This document shows, piece by piece, positions 9,557-17,722 of a stretch of DNA of 64,000 nucleotides. The notes beneath the pieces are model-generated. The model did not search any database, was not told the DNA's origin, and was given only the letters and a program-made list of their open reading frames with translations. Every line of letters starts with the position of its first letter. The stretch's first letter is position 1. A program made the position numbers and the translations under genes. Origin of the DNA: Vibrio sp. 10N.286.49.B1 (GTDB lineage: Bacteria; Pseudomonadota; Gammaproteobacteria; Enterobacterales; Vibrionaceae); NCBI RefSeq assembly GCF_002873335.1, contig NZ_MCUW01000004.1:217080-281079 (forward strand), in the 5' to 3' direction.

Positions 9557-10414
9557 CTAACTTTTGTTGCTTATCAATCGATCAAAGCTCTCTTTCGTTT
9601 CTTGGCATTGCATCACTCGCCCGTGTCCTTGCCCTTGGGTTGTCACCAACGTGACACTATCCATTTCTTTTGAGGCTTGCTCTGAAACATCATATTTAGT
9701 GAATTTGTCATTTCTATCATGAACGATGATCGTATCTGCTCGTCGAAGGGATAGCTTCTGATAAGGATCGATGGATTGGATTGGATACCGGTACTGGTCT
9801 TGTATATCACCGACGACGGCTTCAAATAGTCGCATTGAATAACCCGAGCGCGCGACGCTACCAAACAAATTATCAACATAATCCAAGACGGGTGCGATCA
9901 ATAAGAACGGTTTATCCACCAGCTTGGCATGTTTGCACTCAAGTGCTGAGGCCGTCCCCATACTGTGTCCAACCAGCCCAGCTATATCATTTTCGTTATC
10001 GAGCAGCCCTTCCAGACCACCAATGAAGCCAGGGATATGACCGTATTGCCCTTCACTTTCTCCGTGGGCTGGATGATCGTACGCCAATGCCGTGTATCCC
10101 TGCTGCGCAATGTGTTCCATCAATGGGTAAAACTGACTTGCCGTTCCTGACCAACCATGCGTCAGTATCCACACCGGCCCCTGTCCCAAACGATATGTTT
10201 TCAGCACACCTTCGGTCGTTTTCACATCAGACACAACAAGGCCATCAGGTTGAGTATTCTTAGGTTTCGAACGTACAGGTGTAAGCAACAATCGTCTTGC
10301 CGTATTTTTGGCATGAGTTGGGGCCAATATATAATGAGCTCCAGTGGTAAGGTTCACCATGCGTTTCTTAAAACTGAATTTCTTCGATGTATTGAAATAG
10401 ATTTTGTCACTCAT
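9557..10414 (-). CDS. Alpha/beta-fold hydrolase
   Basis: 285 residues from the ATG at 10414, which follows an AAGGGAA site. A longer in-frame start at 10498 would overlap the upstream tetR gene and lacks support. The fold's landmarks are visible: oxyanion segment LTHGWSG, nucleophile elbow GHSMG, acid Asp in HDRNDKFT and catalytic His in GQGHGRVM. Family members hydrolyse esters, lactones or thioesters; the natural substrate is unknown. It lies 67 bases downstream of the tetR stop on the same strand, with a TetR-type operator overlapping its leader, so it is probably repressed by that regulator. Confidence 0.85.
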   Translation of the reverse strand: MSDKIYFNTSKKFSFKKRMVNLTTGAHYILAPTHAKNTARRLLLTPVRSKPKNTQPDGLVVSDVKTTEGVLKTYRLGQGPVWILTHGWSGTASQFYPLMEHIAQQGYTALAYDHPAHGESEGQYGHIPGFIGGLEGLLDNENDIAGLVGHSMGTASALECKHAKLVDKPFLLIAPVLDYVDNLFGSVARSGYSMRLFEAVVGDIQDQYRYPIQSIDPYQKLSLRRADTIIVHDRNDKFTKYDVSEQASKEMDSVTLVTTQGQGHGRVMQCQETKESFDRLISNKS

Positions 10415-10429
10415 GACTGATTTCCCTTT

Positions 10430-10450
10430 GCACGATTCGTACGATCGTGC
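10430..10450. promoter_or_regulatory. TetR-type operator in front of the hydrolase gene
   Basis: A 21-bp near palindrome with outer arms GCACGAT and ATCGTGC. The right part, read on the minus strand, is GCACGATCGTAC, matching 11 of 12 bases of the site inside the tetR promoter (11161-11172). It ends 16 bases before the hydrolase start codon. Confidence 0.7.
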
Positions 10451-10481
10451 TTTTTTTAAATAAATTTTAGCGTAAATAGCA

Positions 10482-11078
10482 TTAGTCTCTAGAATCATTC
10501 ATCCAAGAGTCCATTAAACGCTCAACACTTTTCCAAAAGCGCTGACTACTTTCTTTTTCACCAACCAGCGAATAAAAGACGTGAGCACTTAAATACTGCC
10601 CATAGAGCTCAAACGCGGCCTGCCGAGGATCAAGGTTTGGTTCAAATTCCCCTGCCTCAATACCTTTTTCAATCTGAATCGTCAGATAGCCTATCCAGCG
10701 ATAAATAGTGCTGCGCAATGACGTTTGGAGGTCATCCTGTCGGCTATCACGCCAAGCATCAATAAACATACAACTGCCTTGAAAGGACTGATTCCACCTC
10801 ATCCAATTGTCGATAAGATGGTTAATTTTCACGCGGCTATATTGGTACTGTAATTCACGAACCGGATTGATCACTCGTCTTTGAAAAGTGATATCCGCAT
10901 ATTCAACCACAGCAACCTGTAGGTTTGTCTTGGCATTAAAATGCGCAAACAAACCACTTTTGGATAACCCGCACTGCTTTGCTAAGCCGCCAATAGTCAA
11001 ACTCTCCAACCCATCTCGGCTTGCTAATTCAAACGCCTGACTCAGGATATGTTCCTTAGTAATTCTTCCTTTGCTCAT
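10482..11078 (-). CDS. TetR-family transcriptional regulator
   Basis: 198 residues. The N-terminal helix-turn-helix (about 7-52) has the TetR pattern ILSQAFELASRDGLESLTI...GLSKSGLFAHF; the C-terminal ligand domain resembles TetR_C-type regulators and includes the segment CMFIDAWRDSRQDD. Its promoter carries an operator between -35 and -10, so autorepression is likely, and the same site recurs in front of the adjacent hydrolase gene. The 5' UTR is made almost wholly of eight copies of a 7-bp repeat. The AEC carrier gene is divergent and may share control. The ligand is unknown. Confidence 0.9.
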   Translation of the reverse strand: MSKGRITKEHILSQAFELASRDGLESLTIGGLAKQCGLSKSGLFAHFNAKTNLQVAVVEYADITFQRRVINPVRELQYQYSRVKINHLIDNWMRWNQSFQGSCMFIDAWRDSRQDDLQTSLRSTIYRWIGYLTIQIEKGIEAGEFEPNLDPRQAAFELYGQYLSAHVFYSLVGEKESSQRFWKSVERLMDSWMNDSRD

Positions 11079-11095
11079 TAGACCTCGACTATATC

Positions 11096-11152
11096 GCTTA
11101 CTGCTTACTGCTTACTGCTTACTGCTTACTGCTTACTGCTTACTGCTTACTG
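11096..11152. repeat. Heptamer tandem repeat, 8 perfect copies, in the tetR leader
   Basis: GCTTACT repeated eight times plus one base (57 bases), with no errors. On the tetR strand the unit is AGTAAGC. It lies between the predicted transcription start and the GAGG ribosome site of tetR, beginning 18 bases before the start codon. Perfect short arrays of this kind change copy number by slippage. Confidence 0.95.
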
Positions 11153-11154
11153 AG

Positions 11155-11182
11155 AATTTAGCACGACCGTACTATTTTTCAA
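11155..11182 (-). promoter_or_regulatory. tetR promoter with internal operator
   Basis: On the minus strand: -35 TTGAAA, a 16-base spacer, -10 TAAATT. The spacer contains GTACGGTCGTGC (plus-strand GCACGACCGTAC, 11161-11172), the partner of the hydrolase operator. A repressor bound here would block RNA polymerase. The predicted start falls inside the heptamer array. Confidence 0.65.
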
Positions 11183-11282
11183 CAAGCGTTTAATTGTATG
11201 ACAATATATGGGACACTAATAACGCTACACGCGACCTCTAAAACTCAGCATTGTTATGCCTCAATTCACTATGGATAACCTC

Positions 11283-12239
11283 ATGAACTTTCTCTTGGAT
11301 CAGCTGCATTTTTCTTTATCTATCACAGGTCCAATTTGTCTCATGTTAATTCTGGGAGTGGTCTTTAAACGCGTCGGCTTGATCAACGAAAACTTCATAG
11401 AGGTTGCCTCCAAATTAGTCTTTCAGGTCACTCTGCCTGCTATGTTATTTTTGAGCATCGTCACCTCAGAACATGATTTTTCTGCCGCTAGTCAGTTTGT
11501 TGGTTTTAGTCTCATTGCCAGTATCACCTTCTTTATTTTTACTACCATAACCGTCAATTACTGGTTTAAAAACTCACCCGACAAAGGCGTAATTATCCAA
11601 GGCGGGTACCGTTCAAATACTGCAATTATTGGGTTAGCCTATGTGGCCAACGCCTATGGTGACCAAGGGGTTGCCGTCGCGGCGTTATACGTCGCTGCTA
11701 CCACATTTTTATACAATATTCAGGCGGTCATCTGCCTCACACCAAAATCGGAAGCGTCGGGGGCACAAGCTGGTAAAGTGATGGTCAGAACACTAACCAA
11801 AAACCCGTTGATCATCGCGATTGTGTTAGGCATGGCGTTCTATTTGCTGTCTATTCCAGTCCCAACAATTGCCGTTGATGCCGGTAATTATTTTGCTCGT
11901 ATGACACTGCCACTCGCCTTATTGTGTACTGGTGGCTCACTCAATCTCAGCTCAATGAAAAAAGAGCAAGGCGCCTCTTGGTTTGCGACGGGTTACAAAC
12001 TGGTTCTTGCGCCACTTTGTATTACTTTTGCCGCGTACTTGATGGGTTTTAAAGGTATTGAAATGGGTGTCATCTTCTTTATGAACGCTGCGCCCGTCGC
12101 CGCTGCAAGTTATGTCATGGCGCGTGCAATGGGAGCCAACTCAACACTTGCTGCCAACATCATTGCCTTCTCTACTGTTTTATCAGCCATCACATGCACA
12201 CTTGGCATTGTTATTTTGTCGTCAATGAATCTTTTATAA
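11283..12239 (+). CDS. AEC (auxin efflux carrier) family transporter
   Basis: About 318 residues with ten membrane helices in two groups separated by a polar loop near residue 170, the AEC layout. The start MNFLLDQLHF at 11283 follows GGATAA and fits the family; an ATG at 11256 in frame would add nine residues. Conserved-looking features are LVFQVTLPAMLF in the first half and the late NAAPVAAASYVMARAMG segment. Members move small carboxylates or related anions across the inner membrane. It is divergent from tetR, from which the operator at 11161 is about 120 bases away. Confidence 0.85.
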   Translation: MNFLLDQLHFSLSITGPICLMLILGVVFKRVGLINENFIEVASKLVFQVTLPAMLFLSIVTSEHDFSAASQFVGFSLIASITFFIFTTITVNYWFKNSPDKGVIIQGGYRSNTAIIGLAYVANAYGDQGVAVAALYVAATTFLYNIQAVICLTPKSEASGAQAGKVMVRTLTKNPLIIAIVLGMAFYLLSIPVPTIAVDAGNYFARMTLPLALLCTGGSLNLSSMKKEQGASWFATGYKLVLAPLCITFAAYLMGFKGIEMGVIFFMNAAPVAAASYVMARAMGANSTLAANIIAFSTVLSAITCTLGIVILSSMNLL

Positions 12240-12270
12240 GCTTCCTCTTGAATACCTAGACTTAAACGCA

Positions 12271-12306
12271 GAATCATTCATATTTGTTAAGGCACTCTGC
12301 TAGAAT
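12271..12306 (+). promoter_or_regulatory. Candidate thiM promoter
   Basis: -35-like TTCATA, an 18-base spacer and -10 TAGAAT, about 40 bases before the thiM ATG. No TPP riboswitch elements are seen in the 102-base leader. Confidence 0.35.
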
Positions 12307-12341
12307 ACTGGCATCTCGTCAAACTAGCAGACTACCGAACA

Positions 12342-13133
12342 ATGAACAAAAAACAGATTGCAGAATTTTTACAACAAGTGCGCGAAACCAAGCCACTCGT
12401 GGTTAACATCACCAACTATGTTGCGATGAATAATACCGCCAACGCATTACTCGCCGTTGGCGCATCGCCAATCATGGCACACTCTAAACAAGAGATGGCT
12501 GAAATGATGTCATTCGCTGGTGCGTTAGTGATCAACATCGGCACCATCGATAGCGTCTGGCGCCCAGGTATGTTTTTTGCTGTAGAGCAAGCCAATGAGC
12601 ACGGTAAAGTGGTGGTACTTGACCCTGTAGGTTGCGGTGCGAGTCAGCTTAGAACCTCGACTGCGCGTCAACTTGCCGAGACCGCCAAGCACCTAATTAT
12701 TCGAGCAAATGCTTCTGAAGTCATCGCAATGGCAGGCGAAAAAGGCCGTAATAAAGGTGTCGACTCGCTAGACAGCAGCGAGATGGCATTGCACGCGGCA
12801 AAAGCCTTAGTCGAGGCGTATCAATGCAGCGTTGTGATCTCCGGTGAAACCGATTATATCGTCACACCTAATGACACGATTGCGCTCAACAATGGCCATG
12901 AAATGATGCCTTACGTGACGGCCATGGGCTGCTCTCTGTCTGCGGTTACTGGCGCATTTGCCGCCGCAGGCGATACAACAGGAGCCGCTGCCGCTGCCGT
13001 GTTTGGTGTTGCTGGCGAACTGGCTGCTGAACAATCTAAAGGTCCTGGTTCTTTACAACTTAATTTGCTTGATGCTTTGTATCAACTCGACACCGAGACG
13101 CTATTCGACAAACTGAATATCACCGTTAATTAA
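12342..13133 (+). CDS. thiM: Hydroxyethylthiazole kinase ThiM
   Basis: 263 residues, the normal length. Clear ThiM signatures: [19 protein letters not shown] near the start, [23 protein letters not shown] (about 95-104), IRANASEV (about 125) and the phosphate-site segment [12 protein letters not shown] (about 194-205). It phosphorylates the thiazole alcohol so that it can be reused for thiamine synthesis. thiE follows after 8 bases, so the two form a salvage operon with the next gene perhaps included. No TPP riboswitch is apparent upstream, unlike many thiM leaders. Confidence 0.95.
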   Translation: MNKKQIAEFLQQVRETKPLVVNITNYVAMNNTANALLAVGASPIMAHSKQEMAEMMSFAGALVINIGTIDSVWRPGMFFAVEQANEHGKVVVLDPVGCGASQLRTSTARQLAETAKHLIIRANASEVIAMAGEKGRNKGVDSLDSSEMALHAAKALVEAYQCSVVISGETDYIVTPNDTIALNNGHEMMPYVTAMGCSLSAVTGAFAAAGDTTGAAAAAVFGVAGELAAEQSKGPGSLQLNLLDALYQLDTETLFDKLNITVN

Positions 13134-13141
13134 GGCCATCA

Positions 13142-13783
13142 ATGACTCACAATCCTTATCGCCTGTATTTAGTGACAGACGACGAACAAGACCTCGATAC
13201 GTTACTCAACGTTGTACAGCAAGCCGTGCAAGGTGGCGTCACCATGGTGCAATTGCGCGAAAAACACGATGATGTTCGTGCGTTCATTGAAAAAGCAGCA
13301 GCGGTCAAGGAAATACTCGCTGACTCAGGCGTTCCCTTGATCATTAATGACCGTGTCGATGTCGCACTCGCTGTTGACGCAGACGGCGTCCATTTGGGGC
13401 AATCGGACATGCCTGTTCATCTCGCTCGTCGCCTGATTGGCAACGATAAGCTACTTGGCCTCTCCATTGAAAATGAACAACAGCTTGAGCAAGCAAATAC
13501 TTTACCTATCGATTACATCGGCTTAAGCGCCATTTTTTCAACGCCAACGAAAACCAATATCAAAAAAGAATGGGGACTTGAAGGATTGCAATTTGCACTC
13601 CAGCAAACCACGTTACCCATTGTTGCGATTGGTGGGATCAATACCTCCAACCTAGCAACTATTGCACAAACTGGTGTTGATGGCGTGGCTTTAGTTTCCG
13701 CTATCAGCCATGCCAAATCGCCACAACTGGCCGCTCGTGAGCTCATCGATTTGTTTACTCAAGCTTCACCAACCAAGCGCTGA
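13142..13783 (+). CDS. thiE: Thiamine phosphate synthase ThiE
   Basis: 213 residues of a TIM barrel with ThiE motifs: YLVTDDEQD, VQLREK (about 35-40), INDRVDVALAVDADGVHLGQSDMP (split over about 67-90), the pyrophosphate loop STPTKTNIKKEWG and VAIGGI near 163. It joins HMP pyrophosphate with thiazole phosphate to make thiamine monophosphate. It follows thiM by 8 bases and precedes the PD-(D/E)XK-like gene by 11 bases, suggesting one transcript. Confidence 0.95.
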   Translation: MTHNPYRLYLVTDDEQDLDTLLNVVQQAVQGGVTMVQLREKHDDVRAFIEKAAAVKEILADSGVPLIINDRVDVALAVDADGVHLGQSDMPVHLARRLIGNDKLLGLSIENEQQLEQANTLPIDYIGLSAIFSTPTKTNIKKEWGLEGLQFALQQTTLPIVAIGGINTSNLATIAQTGVDGVALVSAISHAKSPQLAARELIDLFTQASPTKR

Positions 13784-13794
13784 TAAGGACAAAA

Positions 13795-14661
13795 ATGAAC
13801 GACAAACTCTCCACATCCGCTCTTGCCAAAAGCCGAGATATCATCGCCAAAGACTTATTCACGACACTAAAACGTGCCGGTTACGTATCGTGGCATGAGT
13901 CAAAATGGTTACTGACCGACATCGGCAGTCGTTTTGGTGGAGAGTATCGTGACAGTGAGAAATACGGACGTTTTATTGTCTGGCCAAGTAATCTCATCAT
14001 TGATGACACCCTCATCTCAGACGCCCACCTAAACGCAACACAGGTCGGGGATTATTTCTCCATGCCGGCAAAGAAAATCAACTTACTACTTAGTGAATTA
14101 GGTTGGATAAAACGCGACGGCAGCCAGTGGCTTGCGACAACGAGTGGCCTGCGGGCCGGTGCATTACAACGTTCAGACGCCGATAAAAATGTCGCCTTTG
14201 TTATGTGGCACCCAAGTGTGTTACGCAATAAAAGACTCAAGCAATCGGTCGTTGAGTTTAAAGGCAGTGACGCCGACAACCACTCTACCGACCGTTCATT
14301 CTCACGCTTTAAGCAAAAATTCTCCGCCAAGCACCGCACACTCGATGGCCACTATGTGCAATCAAAAGGCGAGCTTATTATTGATAATTGGTTGTACATG
14401 GGAGGAGTACTGCACGCCTACCAGCGTCAGTTGCCGATTGAAGACGATGTCATCAGTGATTTTTATCTGCCCCAAGGGAAGGTCTACATTCAATTTTGGG
14501 GTACCGACAACGGCACGGTTGAAGCGAAAATAATCGAAAAAACACGCCAGCTTTATCACGACCATAATTTCGAACTCATTGAGGTTTACCCTGATGATCT
14601 CGAACAACTCGACACGGTATTACCAATTAAATTACGACCGTTTGGTATCAAAGCTTACTAA
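13795..14661 (+). CDS. PD-(D/E)XK nuclease-superfamily-like protein
   Basis: 288 residues. The first 150 carry two short segments resembling winged-helix or DNA-binding repeats (WLLTDIGSRFGGEY near 38; WLATTSGLRAG near 112). The C-terminal half fits a restriction-endonuclease-like core: SKGELIIDNWL with Glu193, SDFYLP with Asp222, then VYIQFWG, a helix with KIIEKTRQLY and a final strand ELIEVYPDD. In related proteins the third position is Glu (IEFWG/IEHWG); here it is Gln233, so activity is uncertain. The context (thiM-thiE, 11-base gap) does not suggest a nuclease role. Similar Vibrio proteins may carry other names in databases; I rely on the pattern only. Confidence 0.55.
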   Translation: MNDKLSTSALAKSRDIIAKDLFTTLKRAGYVSWHESKWLLTDIGSRFGGEYRDSEKYGRFIVWPSNLIIDDTLISDAHLNATQVGDYFSMPAKKINLLLSELGWIKRDGSQWLATTSGLRAGALQRSDADKNVAFVMWHPSVLRNKRLKQSVVEFKGSDADNHSTDRSFSRFKQKFSAKHRTLDGHYVQSKGELIIDNWLYMGGVLHAYQRQLPIEDDVISDFYLPQGKVYIQFWGTDNGTVEAKIIEKTRQLYHDHNFELIEVYPDDLEQLDTVLPIKLRPFGIKAY

Positions 14662-14690
14662 TTGGGCTCCGCGAATCTAAATAGCAATGG

Positions 14691-15209
14691 TTAAAACAGG
14701 CACATACAATCCTGACGACTATGCTCACCAGAAATCATATAAGGTGTCGCGGCTAACACGGTCATTGGCTTTGAATATTGGTTATGATTTTCCTTCTGAA
14801 CCACAATTGGCTTAGCTAAGATTCGTAAAAAAGAATCATGATATCCAGGAAGTGCACGTAGCTTTGCCTGTGCACGCTTTGCATCGCGGTATTGTTTATA
14901 CGGTCCCACTAGGCATCGGTGCCCTTGTGTTTCAGCCTTTAGCCATACATTATCTCCAACTGTCGTTGCGATGCTCTGTAAGAGACGTTGGGACGGCTCA
15001 TGCTTTAAAAAACCACATTGCAACCAATATGCTTCGTCATGTAGCGAGCTCTCGACAGGCCCCCACACCCCTTTTCCTATTGGACATTGTGTGTCCAATA
15101 TCATCCCCTGAGACCGCTCATTCTCTGATGCAACGCAGACCGACGGCTCAGCACGTAGCGTTGCAATATTTGCCATCAGTATCACTATGACTAGTCCTAA
15201 CTTCCACAT
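14691..15209 (-). CDS. Secreted SPOR-like protein
   Basis: 172 residues with a signal peptide ending near residue 20 (LRA-EP). Residues about 60-130 resemble a SPOR domain: YWLQCGFLKHEPSQRLLQSI, then a basic CLVGPYKQYRDAKRAQAKLRALPG and a last strand DSFLRIL. SPOR domains bind denuded peptidoglycan at division sites. Several Cys residues could form disulfides in the periplasm. It converges with the preceding gene and is divergent from nhaD. The exact role is unknown. Confidence 0.7.
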   Translation of the reverse strand: MWKLGLVIVILMANIATLRAEPSVCVASENERSQGMILDTQCPIGKGVWGPVESSLHDEAYWLQCGFLKHEPSQRLLQSIATTVGDNVWLKAETQGHRCLVGPYKQYRDAKRAQAKLRALPGYHDSFLRILAKPIVVQKENHNQYSKPMTVLAATPYMISGEHSRQDCMCLF

Positions 15210-15378
15210 ATTCGAACCTCCTATTTAGAGAGCCTAGAAGAGCACTAAGACTTGTCAAAAAATGAACGATGTTTTCTTCAGATTAGCGTTAGCTCACAAA
15301 GAAATTGTTGAATTCACTTTAAAATATCGTGTAGTTAATGTTAACGACTGATTTTATTTGCTTTTGAAGGATCAAAAC

Positions 15379-16836
15379 ATGATGAAAACGCGTCAATGGC
15401 CCCCCTTTTTAGTTTTTACCTTTTTGGCCAGCTTGCTCTTCAGTACCACTACTTTCGCCTCTGAAACTAGCACTATACACGCCCTAGATTTGACACAATC
15501 GACAATTGGTTACGCCGCATTGCTGATATTTGGTCTCGCGTATGCGCTCGTAATGATGGAAGAATACCTAAAACTCCGAAAATCTAAGCCCGTCCTGTTA
15601 GCCGCAGGGATTATTTGGATCATGATTGGATTTGTTTACAAAGAATTTGATCAGATCGATGTTGCCAAAGCAGCACTCGAACACAACCTACTTGAATACG
15701 CCGAATTATTATTGTTCTTGCTTGTCGCAATGACTTACATCTCCGCAATGGAAGAAAGGCGGCTCTTCGATGCCTTACAATCTTGGATGGTCGGTAAAGG
15801 GTTTAATTTTCGAACGTTATTTTGGCTGACAGGTATTCTCTCGTTTTTTATCTCACCTATCGCTGATAACCTCACCACCGCCTTATTGATGTGCGCCGTG
15901 GTACTCAAAGTTGGAGGAAGCAATTTAAAATTCGTTAATATTGCTTGTATCAACATCGTCATTGCCGCTAACGCTGGCGGTGCATTCAGCCCGTTTGGTG
16001 ATATTACTACGCTAATGGTTTGGCAAGCTGGACACGTCTCTTTTTCTGAGTTTATGCCACTGTTCATACCCTCTGTGATTAACTACCTTATCCCCGCGGT
16101 CATCATGTCTTTCTTTGTGCCTAAGACACAACCTGACGCCGTACACGAGCACATTGAGCTCAAACGTGGGGCGTTCCGGATAGTGGGGCTGTTCATTTTA
16201 ACCATAGCAACCGCTGTCGCCTTTCACGCGGTTCTGCACTTCCCACCCGTCATCGGAATGATGATGGGCCTGTCGTATTTACAATTTTTTGGCTTCTATT
16301 TACGCAGAACTTTACCCGTCTCTATCGCTAAAAAGAAAGCGATGGCCATCGCCAACAACGATGATGCCGCGCTTAAGCGATTAGGGTCTATCGTGCCATT
16401 CGATGTTTTTCGTCGCGTATCCCATGCCGAATGGGACACCTTGCTGTTTTTCTATGGCGTGGTCATGTGCGTGGGAGGACTGAGTCTACTTGGGTACCTT
16501 AGCGTGGTCTCTGAAATCATGTACACGCAATGGGATCCAATATGGGCGAACGTGATGGTGGGCATCCTCTCTGCCATTGTCGATAACATCCCCGTGATGT
16601 TTGCTGTTCTGACGATGAGCCCAGAACTTTCAAGCGGCAACTGGTTACTCGTTACCTTAACCGCAGGCGTCGGCGGCAGCTTACTTTCTATTGGCTCCGC
16701 TGCTGGCGTCGCTTTAATGGGCGCCGCACATGGAAAATATACCTTCTTTGGGCACCTAAAATGGGCACCTGTTATTGCACTAGGGTATGCGGCGAGTATT
16801 TTGGCTCATTTGAGTTTGAACGGTCACTTATTCTAA
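15379..16836 (+). CDS. nhaD: Na+/H+ antiporter NhaD
   Basis: 485 residues from the ATG at 15379, which follows AAGGA at good spacing; the in-frame TTG at 15358 adds seven residues and is less likely. A signal-like hydrophobic start ends in FA-SE, then about twelve membrane helices. Residue patterns fit the NhaD branch of the ion transporter superfamily: SFFISPIADNLTTALLMCAV, NIVIAANAGGAFSPFGDITTLMVW and SAIVDNIPVMFAVLTM, holding the Asp/Asn/Ser residues linked to sodium. NhaD supports sodium and lithium tolerance at alkaline pH in marine bacteria. Single gene with a terminator. Confidence 0.93.
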   Translation: MMKTRQWPPFLVFTFLASLLFSTTTFASETSTIHALDLTQSTIGYAALLIFGLAYALVMMEEYLKLRKSKPVLLAAGIIWIMIGFVYKEFDQIDVAKAALEHNLLEYAELLLFLLVAMTYISAMEERRLFDALQSWMVGKGFNFRTLFWLTGILSFFISPIADNLTTALLMCAVVLKVGGSNLKFVNIACINIVIAANAGGAFSPFGDITTLMVWQAGHVSFSEFMPLFIPSVINYLIPAVIMSFFVPKTQPDAVHEHIELKRGAFRIVGLFILTIATAVAFHAVLHFPPVIGMMMGLSYLQFFGFYLRRTLPVSIAKKKAMAIANNDDAALKRLGSIVPFDVFRRVSHAEWDTLLFFYGVVMCVGGLSLLGYLSVVSEIMYTQWDPIWANVMVGILSAIVDNIPVMFAVLTMSPELSSGNWLLVTLTAGVGGSLLSIGSAAGVALMGAAHGKYTFFGHLKWAPVIALGYAASILAHLSLNGHLF

Positions 16837-16890
16837 CCTTGTATGTTCGCTCGAACCGTTGTTGACCCTTCCTGATATGGATTGACACTT

Positions 16891-16920
16891 AAAGGGCCTC
16901 GCTAACGCGAGGCCCTTTTT
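16891..16920 (+). terminator. Rho-independent terminator of nhaD
   Basis: Stem AAAGGGCCTCGC / GCGAGGCCCTTT with a TAAC loop and T-tract; it probably also serves the convergent gene. Confidence 0.93.
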
Positions 16921-16947
16921 CTAATAACTGGTTCATAAATTTGAGTA

Positions 16948-17382
16948 TTATTTCTGTCGAAACACCCAAATTGGCCCAATCAGTAAAAACTGAACATCAT
17001 CAAAAAAGGACGGTTTCTTTCCTTCTATTTTATGCCCCACAAACTGCAGAACCCATAATAAAACAAACAACACGCTCGACACTGGCAAAATGGGTATGCC
17101 AAGCAGCGTGAGAAATGAGATAACGGCTATGCACGCCATGGTGAAGACCAGCATTTGAATCAACACTGTACTTGACAATTTTGCATAGAAAATCATCACA
17201 GGTACCATCACAATCCATATCCAATTCATCTGAAAGCCCCCGATTGAAAATTGGGGTAATGACCAAATCAGCCCGACAATCGACAAATAAATACCCGGCA
17301 CCGCTATTTTATGAATTTTCCGATTGGTCTCATGTTGATGGCTTTCACCATAAGCACTCAGCCACTCTTGTAATGATTTCAT
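16948..17382 (-). CDS. Mpo1-like (DUF962) membrane protein
   Basis: 144 residues with four membrane helices. The start has the family pattern with spaced His residues, ESHQHETNRKIHKIAVPG (residues about 13-30), and the end has QFVGHKIEGKKPSF, both typical of the DUF962 family. The yeast member Mpo1 is an iron-dependent dioxygenase that shortens 2-hydroxy fatty acids; whether bacterial relatives do this is not settled. It is convergent with nhaD. Confidence 0.85.
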   Translation of the reverse strand: MKSLQEWLSAYGESHQHETNRKIHKIAVPGIYLSIVGLIWSLPQFSIGGFQMNWIWIVMVPVMIFYAKLSSTVLIQMLVFTMACIAVISFLTLLGIPILPVSSVLFVLLWVLQFVGHKIEGKKPSFFDDVQFLLIGPIWVFRQK

Positions 17383-17626
17383 GAATGTCCTCTAATCCCT
17401 TTTTACAAATCAGCCCATTTTCCTAATCTCTTTTGGAATTATTACTCTAGAACATAAACCGGCTCTTTGCCCATCTGCTTTAATCATTCACTCATGCCAC
17501 AAATAACACCAAATAGATTTACACTGTAAACCCCTTGCAGCATAAGGCTCTGGTTTCAAAATTATTGCCCCTCCCCCTTTTCCACTACTTATCTTGGCTT
17601 TAAAAAATCAAGAACTTAACGTTATT

Positions 17627-17640
17627 TAGACCTTGGTCTA
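17627..17640. promoter_or_regulatory. 14-bp inverted repeat, candidate operator
   Basis: TAGACCTTGGTCTA: perfect 6-bp arms around TT, directly abutting the -35 element of the next promoter. The arm sequence is of the type bound by TetR-family repressors. No tetR gene is adjacent. Confidence 0.55.
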
Positions 17641-17641
17641 G

Positions 17642-17670
17642 TTAAACAAATGAGTACTCTCCGTTATGAT
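17642..17670 (+). promoter_or_regulatory. Promoter of the isochorismatase-like gene
   Basis: -35 TTAAAC, 17-base spacer, -10 TATGAT, about 50 bases before the start codon and immediately after the inverted repeat. Confidence 0.55.
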
Positions 17671-17722
17671 ACTTAACCGATAATTTTTACTAATCCAAGA
17701 CCTAAAGATAAAGGGGTTCTCA

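Larger units (their letters stand above)
17383..17722. other. 340-base divergent region upstream of the isochorismatase-like gene
   Basis: No ORF of note. The right half holds the TAGACC/GGTCTA palindrome (17627-17640) and the promoter at 17642-17670. The left half should hold the promoter of the DUF962 gene, which I could not pick out. Confidence 0.6.

Noticed and set aside
10415..10498. Longer N-terminus for the alpha/beta hydrolase
   Set aside because: It would run across the operator and into tetR; the ATG at 10414 has a good ribosome site.
12240..12341. TPP riboswitch before thiM
   Set aside because: The 102-base leader lacks the CUGAGA and other conserved TPP-riboswitch segments and is too short for a full aptamer plus expression platform.
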